A DNA stretch of 64,000 nt from Tistrella mobilis KA081020-065 (GCF_000264455.2 NC_017966.1:620001-684000), one strand, 5' to 3'; shown: positions 18,031 to 28,182, counted from the first letter of the stretch. Program-made: numbers and translations. Notes: generated by a model from the sequence alone, not told the origin.

Positions 18031-19077
18031 ATGACAGGGAAAGCCATTGCCGCCGGCGCGGGGGTCTGCCTCGTGCTGGCCGCCGGGACGGCCGTCGCCC
18101 AGGATCTGCCCAAGACCGACATCACCGTGATCGGCAATCTGGGCATCACCACCCAGAGCCGCCAGATCGAGGCGCCGTTCTGGACGAAGGAACTGCCCGA
18201 GGCCTCGGGCGGGGCGATCTCGGTCAACTTCAAGCCCTGGAACGAGCTGGGCCTGAAGGGCCCTGAAGTCTTCCGGATCCTGAGCCGCGGCCAGGCACTG
18301 ATCGCCACCGCCCAGCTCGGCCATCATGCCGGCGATGCGCCGATCAACGACGGCACCGACCTCGCCGGCCTGTCGCCCGACATGGCGACCTTCCGCAAGG
18401 TTTCCGAAGCCTTCCGCCCGGCGCTGAACGATGCCCTGAACAAGAAGTTCGGCATCGAAATCCTGACCATGCAGTCCTTCCAGAGCCAGATCCTCTACTG
18501 CCGGAGCGAGATCAAGGGCCTGGCGGATCTGAAGGGCAAGCGCATCCGCACCTCGGGCGCCTCGCAGGGCGATTTCGTCAGCTATTTCGGCGGCTCGCCG
18601 GTCGACATGGCCTTCGGCGAGGTGCAGCAGGCGCTGGCCCAGGGCACGATCGATTGCGCGATCACCGGCACGCTCGGCGGCTACAGCGCCAAGTGGAACG
18701 AGGGCGCGCGCTATCTCTACACCTTGCCGATCAATTACGGCGCCGGCGTCACCGCCGCCAATATCGGCGACTGGAAGAAGCTGCCCGAAAGCGTCCAGAT
18801 CTTCATCACCACCGAACTCGACAAGGCCAATGAGCGGATGTGGCAGCTGAACATGGACGAAGACGCCATGGGCATCGCCTGCAACACCACCGGCCCCTGC
18901 CCGCTGGGGGAGCCGGCCGGCATGACCCGCGTCGATCCGGGTGCGGAGGACGAAGCCCTGCGCCGCAAGGCGCTGATCGAGGCGGTGCTGCCCAAATGGG
19001 CCGCGCGCTGCGGTGCCGACTGCGTGGCGGACTGGAACGCCACCGTCGGTAAGGTCGTCGACATGCAAATCAAGTAA
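18031..19077 (+). CDS. dctP: TRAP transporter substrate-binding protein (DctP)
   Basis: 348 aa. A cleavable signal peptide (residues 1-24, ending AVAQ) directs it to the periplasm. The body has the DctP fold markers: QSQILYCRSEIKGLADLKGKRIRTSG, the conserved Arg at the end of that segment (which in the family binds a carboxylate), and ALAQGTIDCAITGTLGGYSAKW. It delivers a small acid to DctQM. The ligand is not predictable here, but the downstream MmgE/PrpD, acyl-CoA dehydrogenase and CoA-transferase genes suggest a dicarboxylate or branched acid. Confidence 0.92.
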   Translation: MTGKAIAAGAGVCLVLAAGTAVAQDLPKTDITVIGNLGITTQSRQIEAPFWTKELPEASGGAISVNFKPWNELGLKGPEVFRILSRGQALIATAQLGHHAGDAPINDGTDLAGLSPDMATFRKVSEAFRPALNDALNKKFGIEILTMQSFQSQILYCRSEIKGLADLKGKRIRTSGASQGDFVSYFGGSPVDMAFGEVQQALAQGTIDCAITGTLGGYSAKWNEGARYLYTLPINYGAGVTAANIGDWKKLPESVQIFITTELDKANERMWQLNMDEDAMGIACNTTGPCPLGEPAGMTRVDPGAEDEALRRKALIEAVLPKWAARCGADCVADWNATVGKVVDMQIK

Positions 19078-19093
19078 CCAGCGGAGCCCCCTC

Positions 19094-20503
19094 ATGACCG
19101 TCGCCTCCCCGCCCGCCCTGCCGACCGGTATCGTCGACGCCTTCGCGACACATGTGGCGCGCACCCGTTACGAACATCTGCCGCCGCTTGCCGTGGCCAA
19201 GGCCAAGACCTTCCTGCTCGACACCATCGGCGTCGGGCTGGCCGGCACCTCGGGCCCCCATTTCGCCCGCATCTCCCGGGCGGCAGAGGCCTGGGGCCGG
19301 GGCGAGGAGGCGACGGTCTGGGGCAGCGGGCTGAAACTGCCCGCCCCCTCGGCCGCCATGGTGAATGCCTATCTGATCCATTGCCTGGAATATGACTGCG
19401 TGCATGAACGCGCCGTCGTCCACCCGATGGCAACCATCCTGTCGGCCTTCTTCGCCTGGGCCGAACGGGCCGGCGGCCGCGGCCGGCCGGTGAACGGTCG
19501 CCAGCTTTTGACCTCGCTTGCGGTCGGCGTCGACATGTCGGGGCTGCTGGGATCCGCCACCACGGCGCCGATCCGCTTCTTCCGCCCGGCGGTCGCCGGC
19601 GGCTTCGGCGCGGTCTCGGCCATCGGCAGTGCCGCGGGCTTTACCGCCGCCCAGGTGGCCGATGCCTACGGCATCCAGTACGGGCAATGCGCCGGCACGC
19701 TGCAACCCCATGCCGAAGGCTCGGGCCTGCTGCCGCTGCAGATCGGCTTCAACGCCCGCGCCGCCATCACCTCGGCCGATCTGGTCGAGGCGGGTTTCGA
19801 CGGGCCGCATGACGTGCTCACCGGCCAGTACGGCTATTACAACCTGTTCGAACTCGGCCAGTATTCGCCCGAGGTCATCCCCGACGAGCTGGGTCGGGTC
19901 TGGCAGATCGCCCGGCTGTCGCATAAGCCCTTCCCCAGCGGCCGGCTGACCCATGGCGCGCTCGACGGGCTGCGGCAGGTGATGGCGGAAGGCATCACCG
20001 CCGCCGATATCGCCTCGGTCGAAATCCAGGCGCCGCCGCTGGTGAAGCGGCTGGTCGGCCGGCCCGATCTGGACAATCCGCCGGCCAACTACGCCAAGCT
20101 CTGCCTGTCCTTCGTGGCCGCCACCCTGCTGCTGCGTGGTCGGGTCGACGTGCCCGAATTCGCCGGTGACACCGTGCTGAACGACCCCGAAATCCATGCC
20201 TATGCAAAGCGGATCAGCGTGGTCGACGACGGCAATCCCGATCAGAACGCGCTGGCCCCGCAGCGGGTGATCGTCCGCCTGGCATCGGGCAGCACCAGGG
20301 TGATCGACCTGCCGGAAGTCTATGGCCATCCCGATGCCCCGCTCACCGATGCCGAGAACCGCGCCAAATTCGCCCGCTGCTGCGGCTGGGCGGTGCCGCC
20401 GGTGCCGGATGCCCGCCGCGCCGAGATCGAGCGCATGGTCGACGAGATCGAAGACGTCACCGATGTCGGCCAGATCGCGAAGCTGATGGTTTCGGAAGGC
20501 TGA
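19094..20503 (+). CDS. MmgE/PrpD-family protein
   Basis: 469 aa. Family features: FLLDTIGVGLAGTSG near residue 40, NAYLIHCLEYDCVHE, VAGGFGAVSAIGSAAGF and YGIQYGQCAGTLQP. Members include 2-methylcitrate dehydratase PrpD, cis-aconitate decarboxylase and iminodisuccinate epimerase, so the reaction is probably a dehydration, decarboxylation or epimerisation of a polycarboxylate. It follows dctP by 16 bp in the same operon, which makes the transported acid or its derivative the likely substrate. Confidence 0.9.
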   Translation: MTVASPPALPTGIVDAFATHVARTRYEHLPPLAVAKAKTFLLDTIGVGLAGTSGPHFARISRAAEAWGRGEEATVWGSGLKLPAPSAAMVNAYLIHCLEYDCVHERAVVHPMATILSAFFAWAERAGGRGRPVNGRQLLTSLAVGVDMSGLLGSATTAPIRFFRPAVAGGFGAVSAIGSAAGFTAAQVADAYGIQYGQCAGTLQPHAEGSGLLPLQIGFNARAAITSADLVEAGFDGPHDVLTGQYGYYNLFELGQYSPEVIPDELGRVWQIARLSHKPFPSGRLTHGALDGLRQVMAEGITAADIASVEIQAPPLVKRLVGRPDLDNPPANYAKLCLSFVAATLLLRGRVDVPEFAGDTVLNDPEIHAYAKRISVVDDGNPDQNALAPQRVIVRLASGSTRVIDLPEVYGHPDAPLTDAENRAKFARCCGWAVPPVPDARRAEIERMVDEIEDVTDVGQIAKLMVSEG

Positions 20504-20601
20504 CCCGAACGGGCTGACCACCGCCTCTCCCGCGGCGCCGGCAGGGCTTTGTACCGCATGCTGCGGTCGGGCATTGACGGCGCCGTTTTTCGGACCATAA
20601 T

Positions 20602-20613
20602 TTGTCCGGACAT
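20602..20613. promoter_or_regulatory. Second copy of the TGTCCGGACA operator
   Basis: TTGTCCGGACAT, with core palindrome TGTCCGGACA at 20603-20612, lies 76 bp before the acyl-CoA dehydrogenase start. It matches the site at 15111-15122, implying that both transcription units answer to one regulator. Confidence 0.6.
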
Positions 20614-20688
20614 TTAAAGTTGCACCCTTGGCGCTTCACCCGGCGCCGCCCCCCTGCCGCTTCAGGCGCCCTTCGAAAGACCCGAGAC

Positions 20689-21858
20689 ATGGTTGACCAG
20701 ACCACCGCCGCTGCCGCCGACACCGAGGACGGCGAGATCCTCGCCACGATCGACAAGTGGCTCGCCCGCGATGTGCGGCCCCATGTGCTGAAGCTCGATC
20801 ATGCCGATGAGTACCCGCACGAAATCGTCGCCCAGATGAAGGAGCTTGGCCTGTTCGGCGCCACCATTCCGGTCGAATATGGCGGGCTGGGCCTGAACGC
20901 GACGACCTATGCGAAGATCGTCGAGACCATCGCCGAGACCTGGATGTCGCTGTCGGGGATCATCAACAGCCATCTGATCATGTCGGCCTGCGTCGCCCGC
21001 CAGGGCACGCCCGAACAGAAGGCGTACTACCTCCCGAAGTTTGCCACCGGCGAGCTGCGCGGCGGCCTGGCCCTGACCGAACCCGATGCCGGCACCGATC
21101 TTCAGGGCATCCGCACCCGGGCGAGGCGCGATGGCGACCACTATATCGTCAACGGCACCAAGACCTGGATCACCAACGGCATCGAAGGCTCGTGCTTCGC
21201 GCTGCTGGTCAAGACCGACCCCGAGGCGAACCCGCGCCACAAGGGCATGTCGATGTTCATCGCCGAGAAGGGCCCCGGCTTCACGGTGTCGAAGAAGCTG
21301 GAAAAGCTGGGCTATAAGGGCATCGATTCGGCTGAACTGGTCTTCGAGGACTACCGCATCCCGGCCGACCGGCTGATCGGCGGTGTGGAAGGCCAGGGCA
21401 TGCAGGCGGCGCTGGGCGGGCTGGAGCTTGGCCGGATCAACATCGCCGCGCGCGGCTGCGGCCTGGCCGCCGCCTCGCTGAACGACTCGGTGCGCTATGC
21501 CCAGATCCGCAAGACCTTCGGCAAGCCGATCGCCGAGCATCAGGCGATCCAGCTGAAGCTGGGCGAGATGGCAACCCGTCTGCAGGCGGCACGGCTGCTG
21601 ACCTATGATGCCGCCCGGGCCTATGACCGCGGCGAGCGCTGCGACATGGAAGCCGGCATGGCCAAGTATTTCGCCTCGGAAGCCGCCGTCGCCAACAGCC
21701 TGGAGGCGATGCGCATCCATGGCGGCTATGGCTATTCCAAGGAATACGATGTGGAGCGCTATTTCCGCGACGCGCCGCTGATGTGCATCGGCGAGGGCAC
21801 CAACGAGATCCAGCGCATGATCATCGCCAAGCAGCTGATCGCGCGGAACCCGGCATGA
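20689..21858 (+). CDS. Acyl-CoA dehydrogenase
   Basis: 389 aa, FAD-dependent. Landmarks: GLFGATIPVEYGGLGL near residue 50, GGLALTEPDAGTDLQGIRT at about 125-143, GTKTWITNGIEG, and the C-terminal RIHGGYGYSKEYDVERYFRDA with IGEGTNEIQR. It introduces an alpha,beta double bond into an acyl-CoA and passes electrons to ETF. ATG 20689 starts the conserved protein; the track upstream is the operator region. It is followed by a CoA-transferase whose ATG overlaps the stop (ATGA). Confidence 0.95.
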   Translation: MVDQTTAAAADTEDGEILATIDKWLARDVRPHVLKLDHADEYPHEIVAQMKELGLFGATIPVEYGGLGLNATTYAKIVETIAETWMSLSGIINSHLIMSACVARQGTPEQKAYYLPKFATGELRGGLALTEPDAGTDLQGIRTRARRDGDHYIVNGTKTWITNGIEGSCFALLVKTDPEANPRHKGMSMFIAEKGPGFTVSKKLEKLGYKGIDSAELVFEDYRIPADRLIGGVEGQGMQAALGGLELGRINIAARGCGLAAASLNDSVRYAQIRKTFGKPIAEHQAIQLKLGEMATRLQAARLLTYDAARAYDRGERCDMEAGMAKYFASEAAVANSLEAMRIHGGYGYSKEYDVERYFRDAPLMCIGEGTNEIQRMIIAKQLIARNPA

Positions 21859-23117
21859 CCATCGGCGGCGATATCCCCACCGCCGCCATCCCGACCGGCC
21901 CGGCCGCGGACGACGACCGTCCGCTGGCCGGCATCCGGGTGCTGGCGATCGAGCAGTACGGGGCCGGCCCCTTCGCCAGCCTCTATCTTTCCGACATGGG
22001 CGCCGAGGTCATCAAGATCGAGCCCACGCCCGCCGACGGGCAGAAGGGCGGCGACAGCGCCCGCCAGAGCGGCCCGCATTTCCTGGGCGAGAACGACAGC
22101 CAGTTCTTCCAGACCTTCAATCTGGGCAAGCGCAGCATCGCGCTCGACCTGAAATCTCCCGCCGGCCGCGCGGTGTTCGAAAGACTGGTCAAAACCGCCG
22201 ATGCGGTGATGAACAATCTGCGCGGCGACCAGCCCGACAGGCTCGGCATCACCCATCAGGCGCTGAAGGCGGTCAAGCCGTCGATCGTCTGCGCCCATCT
22301 GTCGGGCTATGGCCGCAGCGGCCCGCGCGCCGCCTGGCCGGCCTATGACTATCTGATGCAGGCCGAAGCCGGGTTCATCGCGCTCACCGGCGATCCCGAA
22401 GGTGGCGGCACCCGCATGGGCCTGTCGGTGGTCGATTATCTGACCGGGCTCACCACCGCCTTCGCGCTGACATCGGCCCTGTTCGGCGCCATGCGCACCG
22501 GCCGTGGCCGCGATGTCGACGTCACCCTCTACGACGTCGCCGTGCACCAGCTCACCTATCCGGCGATCTGGTATCTGAACGAAGGCACCACCACCGGGCG
22601 CCGGCCGCGCGGCGGCCATCCGGCGGTCGTGCCCTGCGAACAGTTTCCGGTGGCGGATGGCGCGATCTACGTGATGTGCATGCTGCCCAAATTCTGGCGC
22701 GCACTCTGCGAGATCACAGGCCTGCCCGATCTTGCCGCCGATCCGCGCTTCGCCGATGTCGCCGCGCGTTTCCGCAACCGCGATGCCCTCGCCGCCATCC
22801 TGGATCCGGTTTTCGCCACCCGGACCATGGCCGACTGGGTGGCCGCCTTCGCCGGCCGGCTGCCGGCGGCACCGGTGCTCTCGCTCGCCCAAGCGCTGGA
22901 CAACCCGTTCCTCGCCGAACGCGGCGGCATCCAGAACGTCGACCATCCGGCAAAGCCCGGCATGCGAGTGCTCTCCAACCCGATCCGGCTGGATGGTGCG
23001 GTGATCAGGGCAAAGCCAGGGCCGGGCCTCGGTGCCGATACCGACGCGCTGCTGGGCGAGCTTGGCTACGATCCGGCCGCCATCGCAGCCCTCAGGGCCG
23101 AGGGGGCCGTGGCATGA
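21855..23117 (+). CDS. CaiB/BaiF CoA-transferase (type III)
   Basis: 420 aa family III CoA-transferase. N-terminal GIRVLAIEQYGAGPFASLYLSDMGAEVIKIE, then NLGKRSIALDLKSPAGR and RPYDYLMQAEAG-like (AYDYLMQAEAG) segments; the catalytic Asp is expected in the QFFQTFNLGKR to DLK region or near the YDYLMQ segment as in the family. It moves CoA between acids. Overlap with the upstream acyl-CoA dehydrogenase is 4 bp, and with the next CoA-transferase 4 bp, so the three genes are coupled. Confidence 0.92.
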   Translation: MTIGGDIPTAAIPTGPAADDDRPLAGIRVLAIEQYGAGPFASLYLSDMGAEVIKIEPTPADGQKGGDSARQSGPHFLGENDSQFFQTFNLGKRSIALDLKSPAGRAVFERLVKTADAVMNNLRGDQPDRLGITHQALKAVKPSIVCAHLSGYGRSGPRAAWPAYDYLMQAEAGFIALTGDPEGGGTRMGLSVVDYLTGLTTAFALTSALFGAMRTGRGRDVDVTLYDVAVHQLTYPAIWYLNEGTTTGRRPRGGHPAVVPCEQFPVADGAIYVMCMLPKFWRALCEITGLPDLAADPRFADVAARFRNRDALAAILDPVFATRTMADWVAAFAGRLPAAPVLSLAQALDNPFLAERGGIQNVDHPAKPGMRVLSNPIRLDGAVIRAKPGPGLGADTDALLGELGYDPAAIAALRAEGAVA

Positions 23118-24209
23118 AGCTCGAAGGTATCAAGGTCGTCGACCTGTCGCTGTTCCTGCCCGGCCCTTATCTCACCATGGTCATGGCCGATCACGGCGCC
23201 GAGGTGATCAAGATTGAGCCGCCTGCGGGGGAGCCGACCCGCGACATCGGCGCCAAGGCCGGTGGCACCAGCGTCTGGTTCCGCAACACCCATCGCGGCA
23301 AGCGATGCGTCACGCTCGACCTCAAGCATCCCGACGACAAGGCGCGGCTGTTCGAAATGCTGGCCGAGGCCGATGTGATCGGTCGAGGCCTTCCGCCCCG
23401 GCGTCGCCACCCGTCTCGGCATCGACTACGAAACGGTGCGGGCGATCAACCCGCGCATCGTCTATTGCGCGATCTCGGCCTTCGGCCAGACCGGCCCCGA
23501 TCGCGACCGCCCGGCCCATGACATCGCGGTCGAGGCGCTGGCCGGCGTGCTCAGCCTCAATCTGGGTCAGGACGGCAAGCCCACCCATCCGCATATCCCC
23601 GTCGCCGATGCCAATGCGGCCCTGCTGGGCCTGGCCGGCGTGCTGATGGCGCTGCTACGGCGGACGACCACCGGGCGCGGCGACTACATCGACATGGCGA
23701 TGCTGGATGCGACCATGGCCTGGCTGCCCAATGCCACCGGCGATCTGTTCGCCACCGGCAGGCCGCCGATGGTGAAGGAACAGCGCCAATGGGGCGGCGG
23801 CTCGTTCTATCAGATCTACGAGACTGCCGACGGCCGCCACATTGTGCTGGGCGGCAGCGAGCATAAATTCGTCGAAACCCTGCTCAAGGCGCTCGGCCGC
23901 GAGGATCTGATCCCCGCCGCCTCCAGCCCGCCCGGCCCCGCCCATGCCGAGACCACGACATTCCTGCGCAGTGTTTTCCGCACCCGCAGCCGGGCCGATT
24001 GGGAGGCCTGGTTCGAAGGCCGCGACGTGTGTTTCGCCCCCCTGCTCGACCTGGCGGAGGCCTTCGCCCGGCCGCAGGTTCAGGCCCGCGAGATGCTGAT
24101 CCGCGATGCGGACGGCAATCTGCATGTCGGCACGCCGATCCGCTTCCTGGACGAACCCGGCCGCATCGATACCAGGGTCCCGGTGCGGGAGCCCCTCCCC
24201 CCGCGCTGA
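23114..24209 (+). CDS. Second CaiB/BaiF CoA-transferase, frameshifted
   Basis: Begins at ATG 23114 overlapping the preceding gene, with GIKVVDLSLFLPGPYLTMVMADHGAEVIKIE. The frame breaks at GG 23381-23382, after ADVI. Removing one G joins it to VEAFRPGVATRLGIDYETV and the rest of a typical family III protein (CAISAFGQTGP, AHDIAVEALAGVLS), ending at 24209 for 364 aa. The segment length (1096 bp) is one base over a multiple of three, which agrees with a single insertion. A second, diverged CoA-transferase next to the first is common when acid and CoA-ester both need exchange. Confidence 0.85.
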
Positions 24210-24222
24210 CCGGCCCCGGTCG

Positions 24223-24251
24223 CACGCAGCCGGTCCGGGTCCGGCTGCGTG
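24223..24251 (+). terminator. Hairpin terminator after the CoA-transferase operon
   Basis: CACGCAGCCGG and CCGGCTGCGTG form an 11-bp perfect stem with a 7-base loop, followed by TTTC. It lies 13 bp after the CoA-transferase stop. The T-tract is short. Confidence 0.6.
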
Positions 24252-24418
24252 TTTCAGCCCGGACGGCGGCGTGTTGAGAGCGTCGCGCCGCCGCCCGGGC
24301 TGCCTTTCCGTCAGGGTTTCATGGCACGACACCATTAACACCCACGTAACCACCTGCTTCCTAAACTCAGCTACGGCCGCAGAAACACAACCAGGCGGCG
24401 CCGGGCGGGGGGTGCGGG

Positions 24419-26494
24419 ATGTTCAAGACATCGATTTCCGGGCTGTTGACCAGCATCCAGCTCGCCATGCTGGCCGGCCTGCTGGCAGCCGCCTCGATCC
24501 TGGCGGCCGATGCCTGGCGGGATCGGGCCGCGGCCGAACGGGTCGTGGATGCCGCCCGCACCGACCGGGCGCTGTTCGCCGGCGTGATCGACACCCGCGC
24601 CCAGATCGCAGCCGTGCAGACCGCGCTGCTCACCGAAGACGCCCCCCAGACCACGATCTCCCGGGTCCGCGACAAGGCCGATGCCGCCGCCGCCGGTGCA
24701 GTGGACTTCGCCGGCCGGATGACGGGCGAGGACGCGCGCAAGGGCACCGAAGCCGTCACCCGCGCCATCGCCGACATGCAGGCGAAACGCACCGCCATGG
24801 ACGCGCTGGCCACCCGCCCGCGCGACCAAAGGCAGCTGGCCGACAGCGCCGCCTGGCGGGAATCCGTCTACGGCGTGGTGAACGCCATGCTGGCCCTGTC
24901 CGATCAGATCGGCGACGAGCTGCGCATGACCGATCCGGCGATTGCGGAACTGGTCCAGATCCGCCGTTTCGCCTGGCAGCTGCGCGACCAGTTCGGTGGC
25001 CAATGCTCCCTGCTGCGCCCGCTGGTCGCCACCAGCACGCCCATCCCGCCCGAAACCCTGACGAAATGGGCATCGGGGACCGGTGGCTGGCAGGCGGCAC
25101 TGGCCGGCATCGACTCCCTGCTCGTCCGTCCGGGCGCGCCGGCGGCGGTGATCGCCCGGGTCAACGCCGCCCGCGCCCAGGTGACCGACACCCAGGCACG
25201 GATGGACGCGCTGGTGGCCCGCTTCGACGGCAGCGGCAAGCCGGCCATGGAGGCGCGTGCCTACACCGCGATGTGCAACGGCCCCTTCGATGCCATCCTC
25301 GCGATCAGCACGGCGGCGCTGAACGAGGCCGTGGCGCTTGCGGAACAACGCCAGTCGACCGCCACCGTCAATCTCGGCCTCACCCTGGCCGGCCTGGCGC
25401 TGGCTCTGGCCCTGTCGGTTCTGGGCCTGGTGGTGATCGCCCGCCGCTTCCGTCGGCCAATGTCGACCCTGATGACCGCGGTTGGCCGGCTGGGCAGGCG
25501 CGATTTCGAAACCCCGGTCCCCGCGCCGCGCCATCCCGATGAAATCGGCCGGCTCGCCATCGCGCTCGAAGATCTACGGGTCAGCGCCCGCGAGGCCGAG
25601 CGGCTGGAAGCCGAAGCCGCCGCTGCCCGCGCCCGCGACATCGCCCGCGCCGAAACCGTCCGCGATCTCAGCCGCAGTTTCGAGGGAGAGGTGACCGCGG
25701 CACTCGCCGGCATCAGCCATGCCGGCCACACGCTCAGGAACACCGCCAGCCATATGCGTGCGCTGGCCGATGCCGCCAGCGAACGTGCCACCACCGGCGC
25801 CGGGGCCACCGCCGAGGCGGCCTCCAGCGTGCAGACCGTGGCGGCGGCCACCGAGGAACTCGCGGCCTCGATCTCGGAAATCAGCGCCCGCGTCCAGGCC
25901 AGCGCCACCGGTGCACGAGAGGCGGTGGATCAGGTGGCGGCCACCGGTCGCAGCTTCGATGCGCTGGTCGAAGCGGCGCGGCGGATCGGCGACGTGGTCG
26001 GACTGATCACCGATATCGCCGCCCAGACCAATCTTCTGGCGCTCAATGCCACGATCGAGGCGGCCCGTGCCGGAGAGGCCGGCAAGGGCTTCGCGGTCGT
26101 CGCCTCGGAGGTCAAGAACCTCGCCAACCAGACGTCGAAGGCGACCGAGGAAATCACGGCACTGGTCGCCGACATCCAGCGCCGCACCGGCGAGGCCGCG
26201 GGGTCGATGGATCAGGTTCAGGCCGCCATCCGCAGGGTCGATCAGGACAGTGCCGCCATCGCCGCCGCGGTCGAGGAACAGGGTGCGGCCACCGGCGAAA
26301 TCTCGGGCTCGGTCCAGCAGGTGGCGACCGCCACCGGCGAGGTTCAGGACATCATCGCCGAGGTCGCCCGGTCGAGCGGCGAGACCGGCCGGGCCGCGAC
26401 CGAGGTCACCGGCTCGGTCGAAGAGGTGGTCCACGAACAGGAGGTGCTGCAACGGGCGGTGGGCGATTTCCTCAGCCGCGTGCAGCAGGCCTGA
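24419..26494 (+). CDS. Methyl-accepting chemotaxis protein
   Basis: 691 aa chemoreceptor. The first membrane helix is near residues 10-30, a periplasmic sensor of about 290 residues follows, and the second helix is near 320-340 ([21 protein letters not shown]). A HAMP linker then leads to a long coiled-coil signalling domain with the hairpin tip [31 protein letters not shown]. The periplasmic part does not match a sensor domain I can name. No che genes lie nearby, so it probably feeds a distant array. The 3' end overlaps the convergent DMT transporter gene by 23 bp. Confidence 0.93.
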   Translation: MFKTSISGLLTSIQLAMLAGLLAAASILAADAWRDRAAAERVVDAARTDRALFAGVIDTRAQIAAVQTALLTEDAPQTTISRVRDKADAAAAGAVDFAGRMTGEDARKGTEAVTRAIADMQAKRTAMDALATRPRDQRQLADSAAWRESVYGVVNAMLALSDQIGDELRMTDPAIAELVQIRRFAWQLRDQFGGQCSLLRPLVATSTPIPPETLTKWASGTGGWQAALAGIDSLLVRPGAPAAVIARVNAARAQVTDTQARMDALVARFDGSGKPAMEARAYTAMCNGPFDAILAISTAALNEAVALAEQRQSTATVNLGLTLAGLALALALSVLGLVVIARRFRRPMSTLMTAVGRLGRRDFETPVPAPRHPDEIGRLAIALEDLRVSAREAERLEAEAAAARARDIARAETVRDLSRSFEGEVTAALAGISHAGHTLRNTASHMRALADAASERATTGAGATAEAASSVQTVAAATEELAASISEISARVQASATGAREAVDQVAATGRSFDALVEAARRIGDVVGLITDIAAQTNLLALNATIEAARAGEAGKGFAVVASEVKNLANQTSKATEEITALVADIQRRTGEAAGSMDQVQAAIRRVDQDSAAIAAAVEEQGAATGEISGSVQQVATATGEVQDIIAEVARSSGETGRAATEVTGSVEEVVHEQEVLQRAVGDFLSRVQQA

Positions 26495-27362
26495 TCACGA
26501 GCGCGATCCCGCCCAGCACCGCCACCGACACCACGACCAGATGCCAGGTGATCGCCTCGCCCAGCAGCACCGTGCCGCCGAGCGCCGCGATCACCGGCAC
26601 CGACAGCTGGACCGAAGCCGCCTGCGCGGCGCCCAGTGCCGGCAGCACCGCATACCAGACGGCATAGCCGAGGCCCGAGGCCAGGGCGCCCGAGGCGACC
26701 GCGAGTGCCACGCCCTGAGGATCGATCTCCATCCGCAGCAGCGCCGGCACCAGCAGCAGCACCGCCAGCGGCAGGCTGCGCATGAAATTGCCGGCGGTGG
26801 TCGCCAGAGGATCGCGGCTCCGCCGGCCGATCAGCGAATAGACGCCCCAGGCGGCGCCGCTCGCCAGCATCAGCGCCGCCGCAACCGGATCGGGCGCCTG
26901 CGCACCCTGATCTGGTATCTGCGTCTTGGGCGCCAGCAGCGCCACCAGCCCGCCCGCGGCCAGCGCGATCCCCAGCCATTGCAGCGGCCGCAGCCGCTCG
27001 CCGCGGATCAGCCCGGCCGCGATCATCGTCACCTGCACCGCCCCGAACAGCAGCAGCGCCCCTGAGGCGGCGGGCAGGCCGACATAGGCGAAAGAGAAGG
27101 CCGCCGCATAGGCCGACAGCGCCGCGGCCCCTGCCCAGGATCCTGGCCACGGGCCGGGTCGGACGCCCCCGCCCGTCCGCCGGCCCGCCCTGAGGCAGAG
27201 CCACAGCATCACCGCGCCTGCGGCCAGCCGGAGGCCGGTGAAGGCGGCGGGATCGATCGCGGTCCGGTCCAGCGCCCAGCGGCAGAGTACCGAATTGGCC
27301 GCGAAGGCGATCATTGCCACCACCGTCCAGCCGATGATGCGGGGGCGGTCGCCCGCGATCAT
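26472..27362 (-). CDS. DMT-family transporter (EamA)
   Basis: 296 aa with about ten membrane helices in two EamA repeats; N-terminal [24 protein letters not shown] and C-terminal [20 protein letters not shown] are typical. Members export amino acids or other small metabolites, but the substrate here is unknown. It is convergent with the chemoreceptor gene and divergent from the deformylase-like gene. Confidence 0.9.
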   Translation of the reverse strand: MIAGDRPRIIGWTVVAMIAFAANSVLCRWALDRTAIDPAAFTGLRLAAGAVMLWLCLRAGRRTGGGVRPGPWPGSWAGAAALSAYAAAFSFAYVGLPAASGALLLFGAVQVTMIAAGLIRGERLRPLQWLGIALAAGGLVALLAPKTQIPDQGAQAPDPVAAALMLASGAAWGVYSLIGRRSRDPLATTAGNFMRSLPLAVLLLVPALLRMEIDPQGVALAVASGALASGLGYAVWYAVLPALGAAQAASVQLSVPVIAALGGTVLLGEAITWHLVVVSVAVLGGIALVIRPAARG

Positions 27363-27566
27363 GGCAGCGCGCCGGGCGTCGGCCGGGATCCTGCCGATAC
27401 ACCTCGATCATGGCAGAGCACGGCATTCAACATCGGCGACCCTCCCATATGGTTGCACCGGGGCCCGAAGCGGGGGCAGGCTGCGGGGATGCCGGCTTGC
27501 GATGCGGCCGCCATCGTGGCACATCCTGGCCACGCCGTCCGCCCTTCCGGTCTCAGGAGCCCCCCG

Positions 27567-28151
27567 ATGCCCGTCCGCCCGATCGTGATGTTTCCCGACC
27601 CGCGCCTCACCTCGCCCGCGGCCGAGGTCACCAGCTTCGACGCCGCCCTCGCCGCGCTGGCCGACGACCTGCTGGACACGATGCGCGACGCCCCCGGCAT
27701 CGGCATCACCGCGCCGCATCTGGGCCTTCTGCATCGCCTGGTGGTGATCGAACTGCCCGATGACGCGGAAGCCGGGGACGCGGAAGCCGGGGACGCGGAA
27801 GCCGGGGACGCGGAAGCCGGGGACGCGGAAGCCGGCGACCCGGAAGGCGTGCGCATCTATGTCAACCCGCGCATCACCTGGTCGTCGGACGACACCGTGA
27901 TCCACGAAGAAGGCAGCATCTCCATGCCCGGCGTCAGCGAAGAGGTGGAACGCCCGGCGCGCATCCGCCTCACCTGGCAGGACCTGACGGGTGCTGCACA
28001 CGAGGCCGAGGCCGACGGCCTGCTCGCCATCTGCCTGCAGCACGAAATCGACCAGCTGGACGGCATCTTCTGGACCCGCCGCCTGTCCAAGCTCCGCCGC
28101 GACCGGCTGCACAAGCGCTATGAAAAGATGAGGAAGGCGGGCAGCCGGTAA
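27567..28151 (+). CDS. Peptide deformylase-like protein with altered active site
   Basis: 194 aa from ATG 27567, with AGGAG 8 bases upstream. The deformylase fold is recognisable, but the three signature motifs are changed. Motif I reads GIGITAPHLG (residues 44-53; the usual Gln is His). Motif II reads EGSIS (115-119) instead of EGCLS, so the Cys metal ligand is Ser. Motif III reads QHEIDQ (158-163) instead of QHExDH, so one His ligand is Gln. Two of three metal ligands are therefore missing and normal deformylation is unlikely. Residues 66-90 are five DAEAG units, an acidic low-complexity insertion coded by a 15-bp tandem repeat. Confidence 0.85.
   Translation: MPVRPIVMFPDPRLTSPAAEVTSFDAALAALADDLLDTMRDAPGIGITAPHLGLLHRLVVIELPDDAEAGDAEAGDAEAGDAEAGDAEAGDPEGVRIYVNPRITWSSDDTVIHEEGSISMPGVSEEVERPARIRLTWQDLTGAAHEAEADGLLAICLQHEIDQLDGIFWTRRLSKLRRDRLHKRYEKMRKAGSR
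27762..27836 (+). repeat. 15-bp tandem repeat x5 within the deformylase-like gene
   Basis: Five near-identical copies of GACGCGGAAGCCGGG encode (DAEAG)5. Units are whole codons, so slippage would change length without breaking the frame. Confidence 0.9.
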
Positions 28152-28182
28152 CGGCGAGGGATCAGGCCGCCGCCGCCACCCG

